A DNA stretch of 64,000 nt from Rotaria sp. Silwood1 (lineage: Eukaryota > Rotifera > Eurotatoria > Philodinida > Philodinidae). Numbering within the stretch: position 1 is the stretch's first letter; each line of letters starts with the position of its first letter. This document shows positions 13,072-25,696 of the stretch, one piece after another. The notes beneath the pieces are model-generated. The model ran no database searches. It was not told the origin of the DNA and saw only the letters and a list, made by a program, of their open reading frames with translations. The stretch covers positions 2,505,981-2,569,980 of the forward strand of contig CAJNOP010000022.1 in assembly GCA_905250075.1 (NCBI GenBank), read 5' to 3'. A program made the translations under genes and the position numbers.

Positions 13072-16000
13072 ATGGAAGAACCAACAAAAGCTGATATTGA
13101 TGCTATTTTTAAACGATTAAGAACACTTCCGGCAAATAAGGTTTGTCTATGATTTGTTTAATTATTATTTATATTTTGTACATTTTGATAGGTGTGTTTT
13201 GATTGTGATGCTAAAAATCCAACATGGGCATCAGTAACTTATGGTGTATTCTTATGTATTGATTGTTCAGCAAGACATCGTGGTCTTGGTGTTCATTTAT
13301 CATTTATACGTTCGACTAATCTTGATACAAGTTGGGGATGGCTTCAACTTCGGTATATATTATTGAAATTTTTTAATTTTTTTAATATCGTATTTTCTGT
13401 TTATACAGAGCCATGCAAGTTGGTGGCAATGCTAATGCTGTAAATATTTTCTCTTTTATAATCTTATGAGATAAGTTTTTTTTTTTATTTTCTATGATCA
13501 GGATGCATTTTTTCAACAACATGGTTGTAATACAAAAGATACTCAACAAAAATATAATAGTCGTGCTGCACAACTTTATCGTGAAAAACTTCATCAATTG
13601 GCAACAAAAGCAATGCAACAATATGGAACGAAGGTAGGAAAGTCAATTTATTGAATTTTCATCATTGTTCAGAGGAAGAATTTTTTCTGAAAATTATTTT
13701 TTTCTGTTGTTTGGTGATTCATAAAAAAGCATGATAGAGTAATTGTTATTCTGATTTTTGTAATTTTTGAATCAATTAGTTTTTGTTATATTATTTTAAG
13801 AATGCTAGTTCAAACATAATTATGAATTCTCGTTATCAAGTAGACAATTTTTAATCTATTTAATAATTCAACGAAGTAAAGTTATCAAGTGTAACTTACC
13901 GTTCGAATTGATTTTCTACCCGTCAGTATGCTTCGATAAGACTAGTAGAAACTTATACAAGAGTTTCGTCTTCATATGCTGTCCTCTTCAATTTATTACA
14001 ATTTCACTGAAACTTTATTTTCAATCTCTGGCAAGATATTTGTGAAAAAAATTGAATTCCGAAATTTCAACCTAGAAATTAAATATCTTAAAGTAAACAT
14101 GTATTATAATAAAAGGTAAGGAAGAATAATATTTTCAAGATTTGGTATTTCAAGAACGACAGATCTTTTTAGACTAAAATGTTTAGAGCAATCTAAAACC
14201 CATGGAATCTACTCATAGGCAAAATGTTAGGTCGAAAAATTTTGGAATTCAATTTTTTTCATAAATACAGCGCAAAGAATAGAAAATTAAGTAAAACTAT
14301 AATATCTTGCATAGGAACGAACTCTTATAGGCATCTACACTAATCTCAATCGAGGTCCAATTATAGTGAACATATCAATTCGATTGATGAGTTATATTGG
14401 AATCTTCTCTCATCAGATCAGTTAAATGAGACGGAATAAGTTTTTTTTTTTATGACGGCTTTTGCCGTTTCTCATTACCATGTTCATTGAGACTAATGAT
14501 TTAAAAGAAACATTGTCTTGAATTATGCATTATCTCGATTACACTGATATTAGAGTTTTATTTCTATAAGAATTATTTTCTTTTTGTTTTGCTGCTTGTG
14601 TTATGAATTCGGTCAAGTAAACATCGAGTTTACCTGAGTCCAAGAGCAAAATGTACACGTTCAATAGTTCATTCCTTTTTCATTTAGACAGTTTCCGAGA
14701 TAATTACTTCGAAATGAAAGGTCAGATTGCAGAAAACTAATGAAAATCATTTTAATTTGCTTAATCGAGCGATGAATATTTAATGATTTTGATTGTATTT
14801 GATTTAGCTTTTTCTTGAAGAAGGCCATAAAGGTGAACGTAGTCATTCAATAAGTGAAAAAAAAGAAGGTGATTTTTTTCATGAACATTCTCAAGCATCA
14901 AATCAACCGGTTTGGGAAGATAACATCACATCTTTATCATTATTTGGCAATCAAAGTTCTGATAAAAGTAATTTGTTTTTAAACTCTTTATTCTTTCTAT
15001 ATTTCTATATTCTAATTTTCTTAGTTGAACAACAAACAGAAGGACCATCAGTTGATCCAAATGCATTGAACAGTGATGGTTCAACAAAAGTACATGATCC
15101 AAAAAAATCAACTATTGGTCAACGTCGTGCACCACAACCTAAAAAGGTTTATATTAATTGTTTATTTCTTTGTTTTTTTTTTATTTGAATGATTAATTTT
15201 GAAATATTTAGAAAGGATTTGGTGCACAAAAAGTAACAACTGATTTTAAAGAAATTGAACGTAGTGTACAGGAACAAGAAAAATTACGTGAGCAACAGGT
15301 TCATCTTGAAATTAAAAACCGTGAAGAAACAGAAAAACAAATTGAAAAACAAATGTATGTACAATCAGATAATGTTCTTTTTTCTATTTTCTTCATAAAA
15401 ATAATAATCGATTACCTTTTTTTTTTTTTTTTTTTTTGTAGGGCAGGTCTTAAATTTGCTTATCAAGATTTAAGTAAACAACGTGGAATAGAAGAAGCAA
15501 AATTAAAACAATCTAATCCACAAAAAGCCGAACAAATGGAACGTCTTGGTATGGGTTTTGGTAATCGAAGGTAAGATTTGTTTTTTTATTTTTATTTTAA
15601 TTAAAAATATAACGAACACTTTTTTAATCGTGTTTTTTTTTGTTCTAGTGGTGTTAGTCATAGTGCTATGACCGATATGCAAACAATACAACAAGAAGGT
15701 GTCACAACAACACGAAATGTTTCACTAGCAACAAAAAATCGAGATTTCTTTGATGATTATAATACATCTGGCTTTAGTAGTCGATCAAAGTATGAATATT
15801 TCAAATCATATTTCCATCGAAAAAAATTGTCATTTAAATTTTTCTCTAATTATGATAGATTATCAATGGAAGATTTTGATCAATATATTGAGACTTCTAG
15901 AGAGTACTAAAGTTTCATTATATTAAATATGCATGCGCTTTTTTCTAACATTTTCTTTTATCGATAATCTCAGAATGAATTAAGTGATAGACTTATTCAG

Positions 16001-18556
16001 ATGTTCGTATAACTTAAAAAGAATTAGACAGTAAAGAAAACCAAAGAAAGAGTCACTACAACAAATAGTCACTATGCGCAATTCGTCATAATTGGAGAAA
16101 CTAAAATTACCAGGAGAAATGTTATTAGTATTATAGAGAAATCATTCAAAGAAGTTAAGAAAATAACTAACAATCTATTCAAGGACAAAAAACACTAGAT
16201 ATGAATATAAATCAGAGAAAAACCATGATATCGTGTCAGAATCGTCTGAGTGAGTAATGATTACTTAGAAATTCACTATAATCGATGCACTTTCTCTCTA
16301 TTTTGGTGATTTCGCGATTTCAAAATGAATATTGTTTTAGTTTTGTTTTATCACATAACGAATAATATAAAAGGTGAATATTAACATTCACTACTTATTC
16401 ATTCCATGGGGTATATCTTCATTTTTCATATGTTGCCCTCATTCTGCGTGTACAGTGTACGATTAAATCACATGTATAGATTGAGATTTGTGGAACGTGA
16501 AACAGAATTCAACTTTTATTGAACATGCGACTGATTCTATATGTGACTAATTGTCTCTTTTCCTGAAAATAACAATTGTATTACGTAAGAGAGAATAATA
16601 GTTTTCATTCGATTCGAAACATTGTTCTTAGAATAAAAGGTTGCAAGTTCTTTTTTTTTTAATCGTAATGAATCCTTTGGTAATTGTGAGTAGCATTGAT
16701 ACATTTCCATAAAATTCAAGATCTTGTCTGCTATTCAGAAAGTTGAGAAGAGTAAAGGCAGTTATGTTTTTATCATAGAAAGACACAATAAATTTATTGC
16801 TTTCAGGATATATATGATTTTTCGACAAACGGTCGAATTTTAATTGAATGTCGGGAAGAAATTTCCACCCTGCCACAGCTGTTTTTCAAGACATTTTTGC
16901 AATTTACTTAGTTTTGGGACGACTATCTTTATATCTTCATCAGCATTGAATATTCCTCTTACTCAGTTCAAGATACAACCAATATTGTTTTTTTTTTCAA
17001 AGATTTAAATAAGAGTAAACTTTTATTCGATTAGTTTTTTCATAGTTGATATGTGTTGAGAAAAGCGAGATTTAATGTTGTGAAGTCAAATGTTTCTTTT
17101 TGCTTGTTTTAACATCATATGTATTAAAATGATCATAAAACATGAATAGACATGAATTCTAAAATTCTATTTGGAGAAAAACTTCACTCACATATTGGTT
17201 TCAAATTGAAATCAGGTTGAGCTCTGTGTCTCTTGTGAAGACGAATTTCTCAGTATTCTACTGAAAGTTACATATGAAGCATAAATAAGCTGAAAGTACT
17301 CTCTACTGTGACATATTGAACAGATTTTTTTTACTAGAAGCATTTCTCACTAGAGACACTGATTTCTCGAAATTGATCGTTCTAAATGGAAAATTCCTCA
17401 TGTGAATAAAAATGAAGCATTCGATTTTGTTGTTTTAACTAAATATTTAGTATATTTCTTGTATCGAAAGAATCATAATAGTTTTTAAAACGCTATGACA
17501 TATCAGAAAATCGAAAATTCATTGATATCAAGTCTTTCGTAGTTTTGTCTTCATCTTAATAAGTTTTACTTGGTGAATGGTTACAAAATTGAAACAACTA
17601 TACTAATCTAAATTAAAGATTATAATAACTATAAGATCGATGTTTTATTTTTATAAAAATCTTCTCATTTTATTTTTTTCATCTAGACTGGATGATGATC
17701 TATTCAAACCGAAAACTTCATCAAAGAATACAGATACATTTAGTTCTGAATGGGAAGTTATTGATCGTAAAACTCCAACGAAAGATTTCGGCTTAAATGA
17801 AACCAATAACTCATTTTCTTCAAATTATGGTAGTTCGACTGCTAATAGTGGTGGTTATAGGTAACAAAAAGATTTTAATCAAAAACCGAATATTATTATT
17901 TTCATTTCAATTAGTTCAACATCAAAAACATCAACATCTTATGCTAGTGGAACGAATGATGGTGATGCTCAAAAACGTTTTTCCAATGCTAAAGCAATAT
18001 CAAGTGATCAATTTTTTAATAAAGATTCCGATGTATGTAAAAAAAAACAAACACATAATTTTGTATGTAAATAAATCAATATTTCATTTCTAGAATGATC
18101 GTAATAATGTAACATCACGTTTTCAAACTAGTACAAGTATTTCAAGTGAAGAATATTTTGCTGATCCAAATAAAAAGCCTCAAGATCGTTCAAATTATCA
18201 TGGTCCAGATTTAGCAACTATGAAAGCAGATTTTAAAGACGGTGTTTCCAAAGCAGCTGGCCGATTATCATCATTAGCTAATAGTGTTATGTCTAGCATA
18301 CAGGTAAGAAAATGAATAATATATATATATATATATTTCTTTTAATAATAATAAAATATCAAATGTCCATATTTTTTTATAGAAAAAATAAAACTTTGAA
18401 AAGAAAAACTGGGTAAAAAGAACATATATTCTATATTAACCGGTTTATGGTTTGAGTTTATTATTTTGGTTATGGGTTTTACCATGATATATAAATTTGG
18501 AATAAATAACAAAAAAGTCTAAATGTGTTGTTTCTATTTTCTAGGATCGTTATTGA
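13072..18556 (+). CDS. ARFGAP2: ArfGAP2/3-type ARF GTPase-activating protein
   Basis: Activates GTP hydrolysis by ARF1 on Golgi/COPI membranes. The start is the ATG at 13072 ([16 protein letters not shown]). The N-terminal zinc finger is complete: [33 protein letters not shown], the catalytic Arg in RHRGLG, then [12 protein letters not shown]. Downstream come the coiled, basic mid-region ([10 protein letters not shown]), the ArfGAP2/3 motif [10 protein letters not shown], and a C-terminal amphipathic stretch [13 protein letters not shown]. Exons: 13072-13140, 13192-13352, 13409-13439, 13502-13633, 14808-14968, about 15033-15147, 15212-15352, 15443-15570, 15649-15789, 17686-17861, 17915-18033, 18094-18303, then a last exon at 18545-18556 giving DRY-stop as in relatives, or a nearer one at 18383 giving KK-stop. 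Whether it is nearer ARFGAP2 or ARFGAP3 is not resolved. Confidence 0.92.
13865..14440. repeat. Long inverted repeat in ArfGAP intron
   Basis: It sits in the 1.17-kb intron 13634-14807, centred near 14150, with arms of about 270 nt. The inner arms contain a near-perfect match: GTGAAAAAAATTGAATTCC at 14042-14060 against GGAATTCAATTTTTTTCAT at 14244-14262. Outer pairing includes CGTTCGAATTGAT (near 13900) with ATCAATTCGATTGATGA (near 14375). Nothing coding is seen in it. Confidence 0.75.
15790..17685 (+). other. Large ArfGAP intron (1.9 kb), no gene seen
   Basis: Intron between the exon ending at 15789 (donor GTATGA) and the exon starting at 17686. A possible 45-nt cassette exon lies near its 5' end at 15859-15903. 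I looked for an inverted repeat like those in the other large introns and found only weak, unconvincing matches. The short open frames inside are not supported by splice context or homology. Confidence 0.55.
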
Positions 18557-19741
18557 GATTGTTTGACAAGAATTATATGGCATTGTTATCATCTCCATTT
18601 GGTGTTTTTTCTTCTTTTTGATGTCATCCTTTTATTTCGTGTTTAATGTACAGAAAAACACTTTATAACTACTAGATCTTTTAATGTCATACTTTTATCA
18701 TCATAGTTTTTTTTTCTCTGGTTGTTTGTTATTTCTTTTGTGCTTGTTCTTCTGTTAATTTATTTTAAAAAAACATATTTGTCCTTCATATTTAAATACA
18801 CATTAATATAAATACACCAAAAGAAAAATTTTGATATCGTTTAAATTATCAATTACAATCTAACGATGTGAAAACAATGAGAAAATCCATCATTGTCTGA
18901 GATGCTATGAATCTTTTCAAGTTTTGAGTAAAGAACAAAAGCGACTTTTGTAAGATAGTAAAAAAATTTGATTTATTATTGTTCTAGAATATTCGTCACC
19001 TCTTATAGTTCCTATATAACATCAGAAAAATATGTGTAAGAAAACATTTTGAATTTTGGATATCAATAAAAAGAATATTTAGAACTAATTGTAACTCTTA
19101 AATTGGAATGGAGACAGTGCACAAAATAAACTATTCAGAAATTTTATATTATTTTAAAATCATCAAGTTGATCATTCAGTTTTTTACATGTAATATTAAA
19201 GTTTCGAGAGAGAATATTTAAAAAAAAATTATTAAGCAATATGAAGTTATCATTAAATATTTGAAAGTATATGGACGTAATTCAAATTATGACAAGAAAA
19301 AGTAAAATAGAATATAAGCAATATTGAATGGCTTTCGAGGTACACATTGAAAGTTGTTTTTTTTTTGTTTCTAATAGAAAAATGATCTCTTATAAAAAAA
19401 GATGAAATAATAACAAAAGGATTGTCTTTACTTTTTTGGGAACTCTTCAAGGTGACTTGATTGATTCGCTTTCACATGCACAGTACCCTAAGCGCAATGA
19501 GAAAATATTTCTTCATGAATCAATATTTGCCTTTCTTTGGCACCAAAAAAAAACAACAAAAAAATCACTCGATTTCAGAAGCATTCATCACAATAACAAG
19601 AGTATATATAAGAATAAAAATGACTATGACATTAACAAAACGCAGCATCACGATAGCATTTGCACGTAGCTTACCAACAAGCGCAAACATCATTCAAATT
19701 TGTCCTATTCACCTGCTGTGTATATTCTATACATCAAAAGT
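18557..19741. other. ArfGAP 3' region and intergenic spacer
   Basis: 3' UTR and spacer of about 1.2 kb. AATAAA-like signals occur near 18500 and 18797 on the plus strand. AT-rich, with many homopolymer runs. Open frames at 19436-19745 are short, lack family resemblance and overlap one another, so none is called. Confidence 0.5.
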
Positions 19742-20361
19742 ATGAAATATACGATTACACGAACATTTTCATTAAAAAATGAAAAATTTGAAATTGCTTG
19801 TGATATAAAACCACTTTGTACAGTCAAAGCTTCTCCATCCAAAGAATATAAAGATAGATACAAGTATATATATATACATACATATATATTTTTGTCTGTT
19901 TCTTTGCATAAAATCTTGTTTTACATAGTGTTAAGTTTTCAAATGCAATCAACGGATTTACTGGTGAAAAGATTTGCATTGTTGAACCAGATCCAAGCCA
20001 ACCACAAAGTTATTTAATTTTTTTAAATAATGATGAAACAAATGAAACAAGTCTTTTCGGTCAATTATCTTATCAACTTTGTAGTTATGATAATTACTTT
20101 TATACGATTGTTATTGGTCAAAAATTATATCAGGTACGAAGTCGTGATTTAAAAGATCGCCGTTTAACTATTGTTGATAGACTTCAATCGAATGATTCCT
20201 CTTTTATTTACTGTCCAGAAACTTTATTCCAAGTTCTTGATTCATTTTCAAAATCAAATAAAAAATATCATGTTATTATTAATGACAAAAAATGTCAATA
20301 TGGTTATCTTGCTATTATTATATTACTTTATTTACATGAATGTAAACAGAATATTTCTTGA
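19742..20361 (+). CDS. Small unrecognised two-exon protein
   Basis: ATG at 19742 (MKYTITRTFSLKNEKFEIA). Exon 1 ends near 19861 at a GTATAT donor, and exon 2 begins near 19930 after TTTTACATAG, reading NVKFSNAINGFTGEKICIVE and running open to TGA at 20359-20361. The protein is about 185 aa, with no signal peptide or membrane span, and is rich in alternating hydrophobic/polar residues, suggesting a beta-sheet fold. The pattern of short strands with Gly turns faintly recalls tubby/LURP-one (LOR) domains, but I see no diagnostic motif and do not assign it. The splice join keeps frame over 140 codons, which supports a real gene. Confidence 0.55.
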
Positions 20362-22729
20362 GAAAAGAAAATCAAAACTAACTTCATTATTTTTTCTTTG
20401 CTTAAATAAAGATAAAATAAAAATAGTATTGTACGTTTATAAAATAAACTGTTCTATGGATAACTAGGCATGATATTACAGAAACAACTGAAGTATTGAA
20501 AAAGAATGATTTAATGTTTTCATTGTTTCTCGATACATACTTGTTTGATGATTAACTTAATTATTGTATGTAGTCATATTTAATTCAATCATTGCCTTAA
20601 GTTCTTCTACAAAGTATTTTTTTTCTTCAATATTATTCTTTGTCAACTTCTCATAAATCGTGAAAATATATTCTAGTATCCGAAGATATCCCATAATTTT
20701 GTGATTTTTCAGCAAATGAAACAATTTTAATCAATTTTGAAGATTTTTCATAACATGAGAGTCCATGAATAAGTTGTGAACTTTTTCCTTTGTCACTTAA
20801 TTTTGAAAAGTTGTCAAACATCTTCATTCGGTGCAAAATTTAGTGACATTGACGACCAATCAATTCTGTAAACCTAATTATTGAGTTTTCGATTGGTTGC
20901 TAGTTTTGACGTGTGCTCAGAATCGTTGTCTTATTCCAATCTTCAGTAAGCTGTATCGGGTTTAAATTGTTTTGTAACTGTTGACAAGAGATCACACTTA
21001 TTAATGCGATAGATCAATTTCGTATCGAGATTCTCTCTGAAGTAGACGATGCGATCGAAGTGTCGACCTGAGAAGCAAGACTACAATTTGGTTTTGGTAG
21101 AATTCTTGACGCTTCTTACTACTTTATTTTTTTTGGCGTTCTTCAAATAAGTTCTTAAAAAATACTGAGATGGTTGACAGTCTCACCACAAAATATCATT
21201 AACAATTATATCAGCTGTTATGGAATACCCTTTGTTTTGCTTCTGCTTCGTTCAAGTCCCGATGTGCTGTTCTCTTGTTGACTACAACTCATTTTTGCTT
21301 CAGTTTGTTTGCAGTGTCCTGACTAGTAACTATTGGTTGATCTTGTTTTGAAGTTGTTGCACGTGGCCGACTAAATGAAGTTGAATTGCTCAAATTTTTT
21401 GACTGTGTCCATCAATTGAACCGATATTTCACTGTCCGTGAGCTACATTTGATTGCTTTTGTCATAGTCTTATGCACGAACCTGGAACTTAAGGCACGGT
21501 CGGAACGAAAGACAGTATTCTATCGCCGGTATATAGATAAAGCCATATTTCAGGTGTTACGATCGCAAACAACATAGACGAAATGGATGATGAGTCTGAT
21601 CAAGGGATGACTAGTGCTGTCTATTGATATTAGTCTTACAGAATGTTCCAGAGAGAAGAAGACTTTTATCCACTATTGTCTGTTCATATTCTGTCTATGC
21701 TTATAAATCGATAAAAAAGTTGCATATTCAAAAAAATCTGACTTTATATCTTGCAAAGACTACCTTCTCGTTCCATATATGCGGCTTTTATAGTAGAGAG
21801 TAAAGTAAACACTTATTTGATAAATACCTAATACCAGCATGAGCCTATAAAAAACCTGGGAAAATTTATTAAATGCTTTTGAGCAAAGAAAAATTTTCAT
21901 TTATTTTAGCAGACAACGTGGCATTTCATTGTTGAAAACTCATTTCTCCAACTGTTTTTTTGTAATCGCGAATCACAGTTGGCAATAACACCGACCAATG
22001 TATCAATGATTCAGTTTTGAAAAAGCTTCATGATGAATCTGATGTATATCTAATAACAAAGAATTAAAAAACTAGTAATATAAATTAAGTCATTGAGGAT
22101 GATGATTATTTTTATTTTGTTGTTCTAACTTTTTATGCGTCACATTTATCATATAAAACGTTTTCAAGGAAAGCACAATTTGTTCCTTGTCAAATAGATG
22201 CAAATTTATATTATTTAGATAAATGAAGACATAAATTAGTAAAAGGAATGAATACCAAGGCATCCATAGCAGATTTTCGATAGGAGAAATACAAATTTAT
22301 CTGTTTTTCTAGACACCTTCATTAAGTGATTACAGATAAAGAAAATTTATTTTTCTAATTTGTATGACAAATAGATGTGGTAAAAAAGCAGAGAATAAAA
22401 TGTTGTTTGATGGTTTGCGATCAAAATCTATGTTGTGGAGAGTAAATATTTTCCTTTTTGAGGATTAATTGATGTATGCAAATATTCTGAAAAGAATTTA
22501 CTGCTTAAAACAAACAAGGGCACACAAAAATAAGTTTTACAATATGTTTTTCTTATGTATATCATTTCTTTTGTTAATAAATTTGAATACCATTAGTAAT
22601 TTAATTCGACGTATTTGCAACAAAATGTGTCATGCGGTAGATGAAGATAAAAATTAACGTCATTGCATATTGTTATCAGAACATCAGCATATATATAAAA
22701 GATAGGCAACATTTTACATCTGCATCGTC
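20362..22729. other. Intergenic spacer, 2.4 kb
   Basis: No gene recognised. It contains the inverted repeat listed at 20830-21450. The rest is AT-rich sequence with scattered short frames (for example 22469-22657) that lack any family resemblance. Confidence 0.5.
20830..21450. repeat. Long inverted repeat, intergenic
   Basis: Imperfect palindrome centred near 21150. Arms of about 250 nt pair, for example, AACTGTTGACAAGAGATCACAC (positions about 20977-20998) with the complement of CTGTTCTCTTGTTGACTACAA (about 21268-21288), and GACCAATCAATT (about 20850) with the complement of ATCAATTGAACC (about 21411). Identity is about 65-70% by eye, so it is older than the others. Confidence 0.55.
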
Positions 22730-23236
22730 ATGAAACTCTTTATCAGTTTTCTCATTATTAATTTCTTCATTATTGATGGTATACAAAACGTACCTGTCAT
22801 ACATCCAATCCATGTTCAAACAGCTCTTTTACGTCCAATACCTCTTCGATTTACATCTGGTTATGTGACAACTCGAAAGCCCATTACATCACCTGTCATT
22901 AGTATTCGTCCTACAAAACATTCCTGGTGGCATCAGCGTAGTTCTACTCAATTAACCAATCTGATTCCATCTTTAGCACCATTTACAATTCATTATTATT
23001 CATCATGGTGGTATAGGACAAGTCCCGCAGTTAGAATTATTCTTTATATTTTGCTTGGGGGAGGTTTGATTTCTCTTACATGTAAAGTTCTCGACTATTG
23101 TTGCACATCATCGAAACAACGAAAACCAAGCAAGAACAATGAACCTCTTGTCACAGAGAATAAAATGTATGTTTCTACAATTAATGGTCAACGTGAAGAA
23201 GCACCACCATCATATGTAGAAACTCATAATGTTTGA
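22730..23236 (+). CDS. Single-pass membrane protein with PPSY tail
   Basis: A 168-aa single-exon gene. A likely signal peptide (MKLFISFLIINFFIIDG) is followed by a short extracellular part rich in Pro, Thr and Trp (SWWHQRSS, SWWYRTSP), a membrane segment at about residues 99-120 (RIILYILLGGGLISLTCKVL) and a basic cytosolic tail with two Cys just after the membrane. It ends in APPSYVETHNV. PPSY fits the PPxY ligand of WW domains, as in many adaptor-like small membrane proteins that recruit Nedd4-type ligases; that role is inferred. I cannot name the family. A TATATATAAAAG sequence at 22691-22702, 28-39 bp before the ATG, makes a plausible TATA box. Confidence 0.7.
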   Translation: MKLFISFLIINFFIIDGIQNVPVIHPIHVQTALLRPIPLRFTSGYVTTRKPITSPVISIRPTKHSWWHQRSSTQLTNLIPSLAPFTIHYYSSWWYRTSPAVRIILYILLGGGLISLTCKVLDYCCTSSKQRKPSKNNEPLVTENKMYVSTINGQREEAPPSYVETHNV

Positions 23237-24751
23237 ATACTTCAAATAAAAATACAAATAGTGATCATTCTTCTATATTCTGTAATTCTTCATTTTTTTT
23301 TTCAATAATAAAATGATCAAACTATTCAATGCCTTTATCAACTCAAAGTTCTACTGTATAATAAAAAATAAAGTTCAAAAGTACTTTAAAAAATAAAATA
23401 GATCACAACATTGTATCGTTGATGCATGCAAAAAAAGTTTTATAATTAGTTCATGGATTTTTTTAAATAAGTCATATCGAGAGAGATACAAGAATGATCT
23501 TAGATGTCAATGCATGTTGCTTTACGTAGTGATGTATTTAGTATGGTTGCAACGTGGATGTCATCTCATGACACATTGAACTCAAAAGTAATGCTTCATG
23601 AAAGAAACTTTCACTGTTTTACAGAGTTTCCAGAAGCTCTCAAAACTAGTCTTGTGTGTCCTTCTTGTAATAGTACTTATCTGTTTATTAGTATTTTTTA
23701 TCGGTATCACTTTTTCTTCCGGTGTTTTATTTAGTCGATGAACCTTTCTAACCCAATCAATTTGTGTAACTAACATAGCGTTTCTTTCAGATCGCCAGGA
23801 TCAGAGGACAGTACAAAGGTTTTTCAAAAACGAAATGATTTTAGACTAATAAAAAAGTGTTGAATTCATTGAATTCTCATCTCTATCAATATCAGCAAGA
23901 GAATATATATACGAGAGTAGTCTGTTTTTGTTTATACATAGGATTCTTTGTGTTGCTCTATTCGCCCCTTTTTGCTTTGACAAATAAAAACAGAAATTGC
24001 ATGGTTATATATCAATTTATATTTTAATAAATGACATTTTCCTATTGATATATAATTTTGATTTTCTCGTGGACAGAACATTCGTTAATAATAACGAACG
24101 TTTCCTTAATGTATTTAATTATATATTTGGAATATAGTGAATAGATTAACATAAATATTAGGTAAGATTCTTTGTTGTCGTTGTGAAATATAATTTTTGT
24201 TAAATTGAGTTTTGATCCATTAAGGACTTTCAAAATATTCTAGTCGAAACGAGCAACAATATGTTGTTGATCGATGTATAGAATAATTCATTTCAAGATA
24301 ACATTTTTATGGTTAAAAATTAGTCTTTGAAATAGAGTTTTTTTTAGACAGTTATCAACAGTAACATCAATGAATATATATGAGAAACGTTCATTCAGTT
24401 AGTATAATTCAATAAGGAGAAGGGAAGCAAATTTTTGATTAGACAATTTTTATCATTTCTTTTTCGAACACAAAATTACACTGGATTTTATCAATCACAT
24501 TCTCACAGACATCAAATTATTATCGATCGTGTATAGGTGTGGGTGGTTTGGTGTGGATCACTTTTTGTCTCCACACCCATCCGGAGAGTATGATGTGAAA
24601 GAAAGGTTTCAGCGTTTTTGGGATGAAGATTTTTGGTGTTTTGCAAGAAGCTGATAGGATAGATAAGCAAAATTCTTTCAGTTCTCTTTGTTGACTTCGG
24701 TATAACGTGTATGATAATGTTTTGACTCGTTGAATGTTGATAAGACTCAAG
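23237..24751. other. Intergenic spacer, 1.5 kb
   Basis: Holds the 3' end of the membrane protein gene (AATAAAATG-type signal near 23308) and the upstream region of the F-box gene. Short frames at 23504-23776 and 24520-24825 are not supported; the latter lies opposite the F-box start. Confidence 0.5.
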
Positions 24752-25696
24752 ATGAATGACAAAATTAAGTCGACGTTGGAGATGCTTCCTAATGAATTAC
24801 TGTTGGACATTTTCAAGCATTTCACAGCTCGAGAGCTTTATCGCGCATTCTACGGTCTCAATCATCGATTCAGATTGATTGTCGATAATATATTTGATCT
24901 TCATTTAACAATAACAGATAATGAATGTCATGAACCTATCTGGTTGGCATTTCATCGCGTCGTCAAACTCAGTATAGATTGTGTGAATCAGATCGATCTT
25001 CGTCACTTTTCTGCAGTTCGATCACTGAAATGGATTCATCCCTCCGATGTTCAATTGCAACGAATTTGTTCATCTCCTTATTTTCCCTATCTTGAACATT
25101 TGAGTGTTTATTATATGCGTGATACGCCATCGACTGCTCGCTTTCATCAATTCATCTTTTCTAATGGATTTCCACTTGTTCACAAATGTAACTTGAGTCG
25201 TATCAATATTAGCTATCCGTGGACGCTTTCACCTAGTTTGCGCGGTATATGTGTTGGCATTGTTGATGATTCTCGACTCTTCGAACGTCTTCTTGCTTCA
25301 TGCCCAAATTTAACTCGTTTGGATTTGAATGGATTCCAACGTATACGTATACCTTTACTTACTTTTCAGCATGCCAATCTAAAAAGACTTCATCTAACTG
25401 GCAGCCTGCCATCTGAGTCTGTCGATAATATACTAGCGATGGTACCTACTTTAGTTCACTGCAGTTTCAAGTGGACAGTACGACAACAGCCTTTAGTCTA
25501 TTTTCAACATCTTAGTGACACTTTTAATATTTTTCTTCCCAATCTCAACCGATTCAATTGTGACTTTTTGTTTACTGGTCAATATGAAGATTTTATTAGA
25601 ATCGGGTCAAGTTTAGAACAATTACATCTGTGTTTCAAGCATCGCATCCAGTTTACAAAATTGAGCTATGGCCGAGTACGCATACATACCAAATAA
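24752..25696 (+). CDS. F-box protein with leucine-rich C-terminal region
   Basis: Likely substrate-recognition subunit of an SCF (SKP1-cullin-F-box) ubiquitin ligase. A single exon of about 314 aa starts at the ATG at 24752 (MNDKIKSTLEMLPNELLLD); an upstream in-frame ATG at 24734 is possible but has less typical F-box spacing. The F-box is clear at residues about 10-50: LEMLPNELLLDIFKHF, then LYRAFYGLNHRF. The rest has repeated hydrophobic blocks such as LERLLASCPNLTRLDLNGF, LKRLHLTGSLP and LEQLHLCFKH, which look like degenerate leucine-rich repeats. Intronless F-box genes of this sort are often multicopy. The substrate cannot be told. Confidence 0.85.
   Translation: MNDKIKSTLEMLPNELLLDIFKHFTARELYRAFYGLNHRFRLIVDNIFDLHLTITDNECHEPIWLAFHRVVKLSIDCVNQIDLRHFSAVRSLKWIHPSDVQLQRICSSPYFPYLEHLSVYYMRDTPSTARFHQFIFSNGFPLVHKCNLSRINISYPWTLSPSLRGICVGIVDDSRLFERLLASCPNLTRLDLNGFQRIRIPLLTFQHANLKRLHLTGSLPSESVDNILAMVPTLVHCSFKWTVRQQPLVYFQHLSDTFNIFLPNLNRFNCDFLFTGQYEDFIRIGSSLEQLHLCFKHRIQFTKLSYGRVRIHTK

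Noticed and set aside
15910..17685. Inverted repeat in the largest ArfGAP intron
   Set aside because: Only short, low-identity matches could be paired by eye (for example TAGAGAGTACT near 15898 and 17305); not better than expected for AT-rich sequence.
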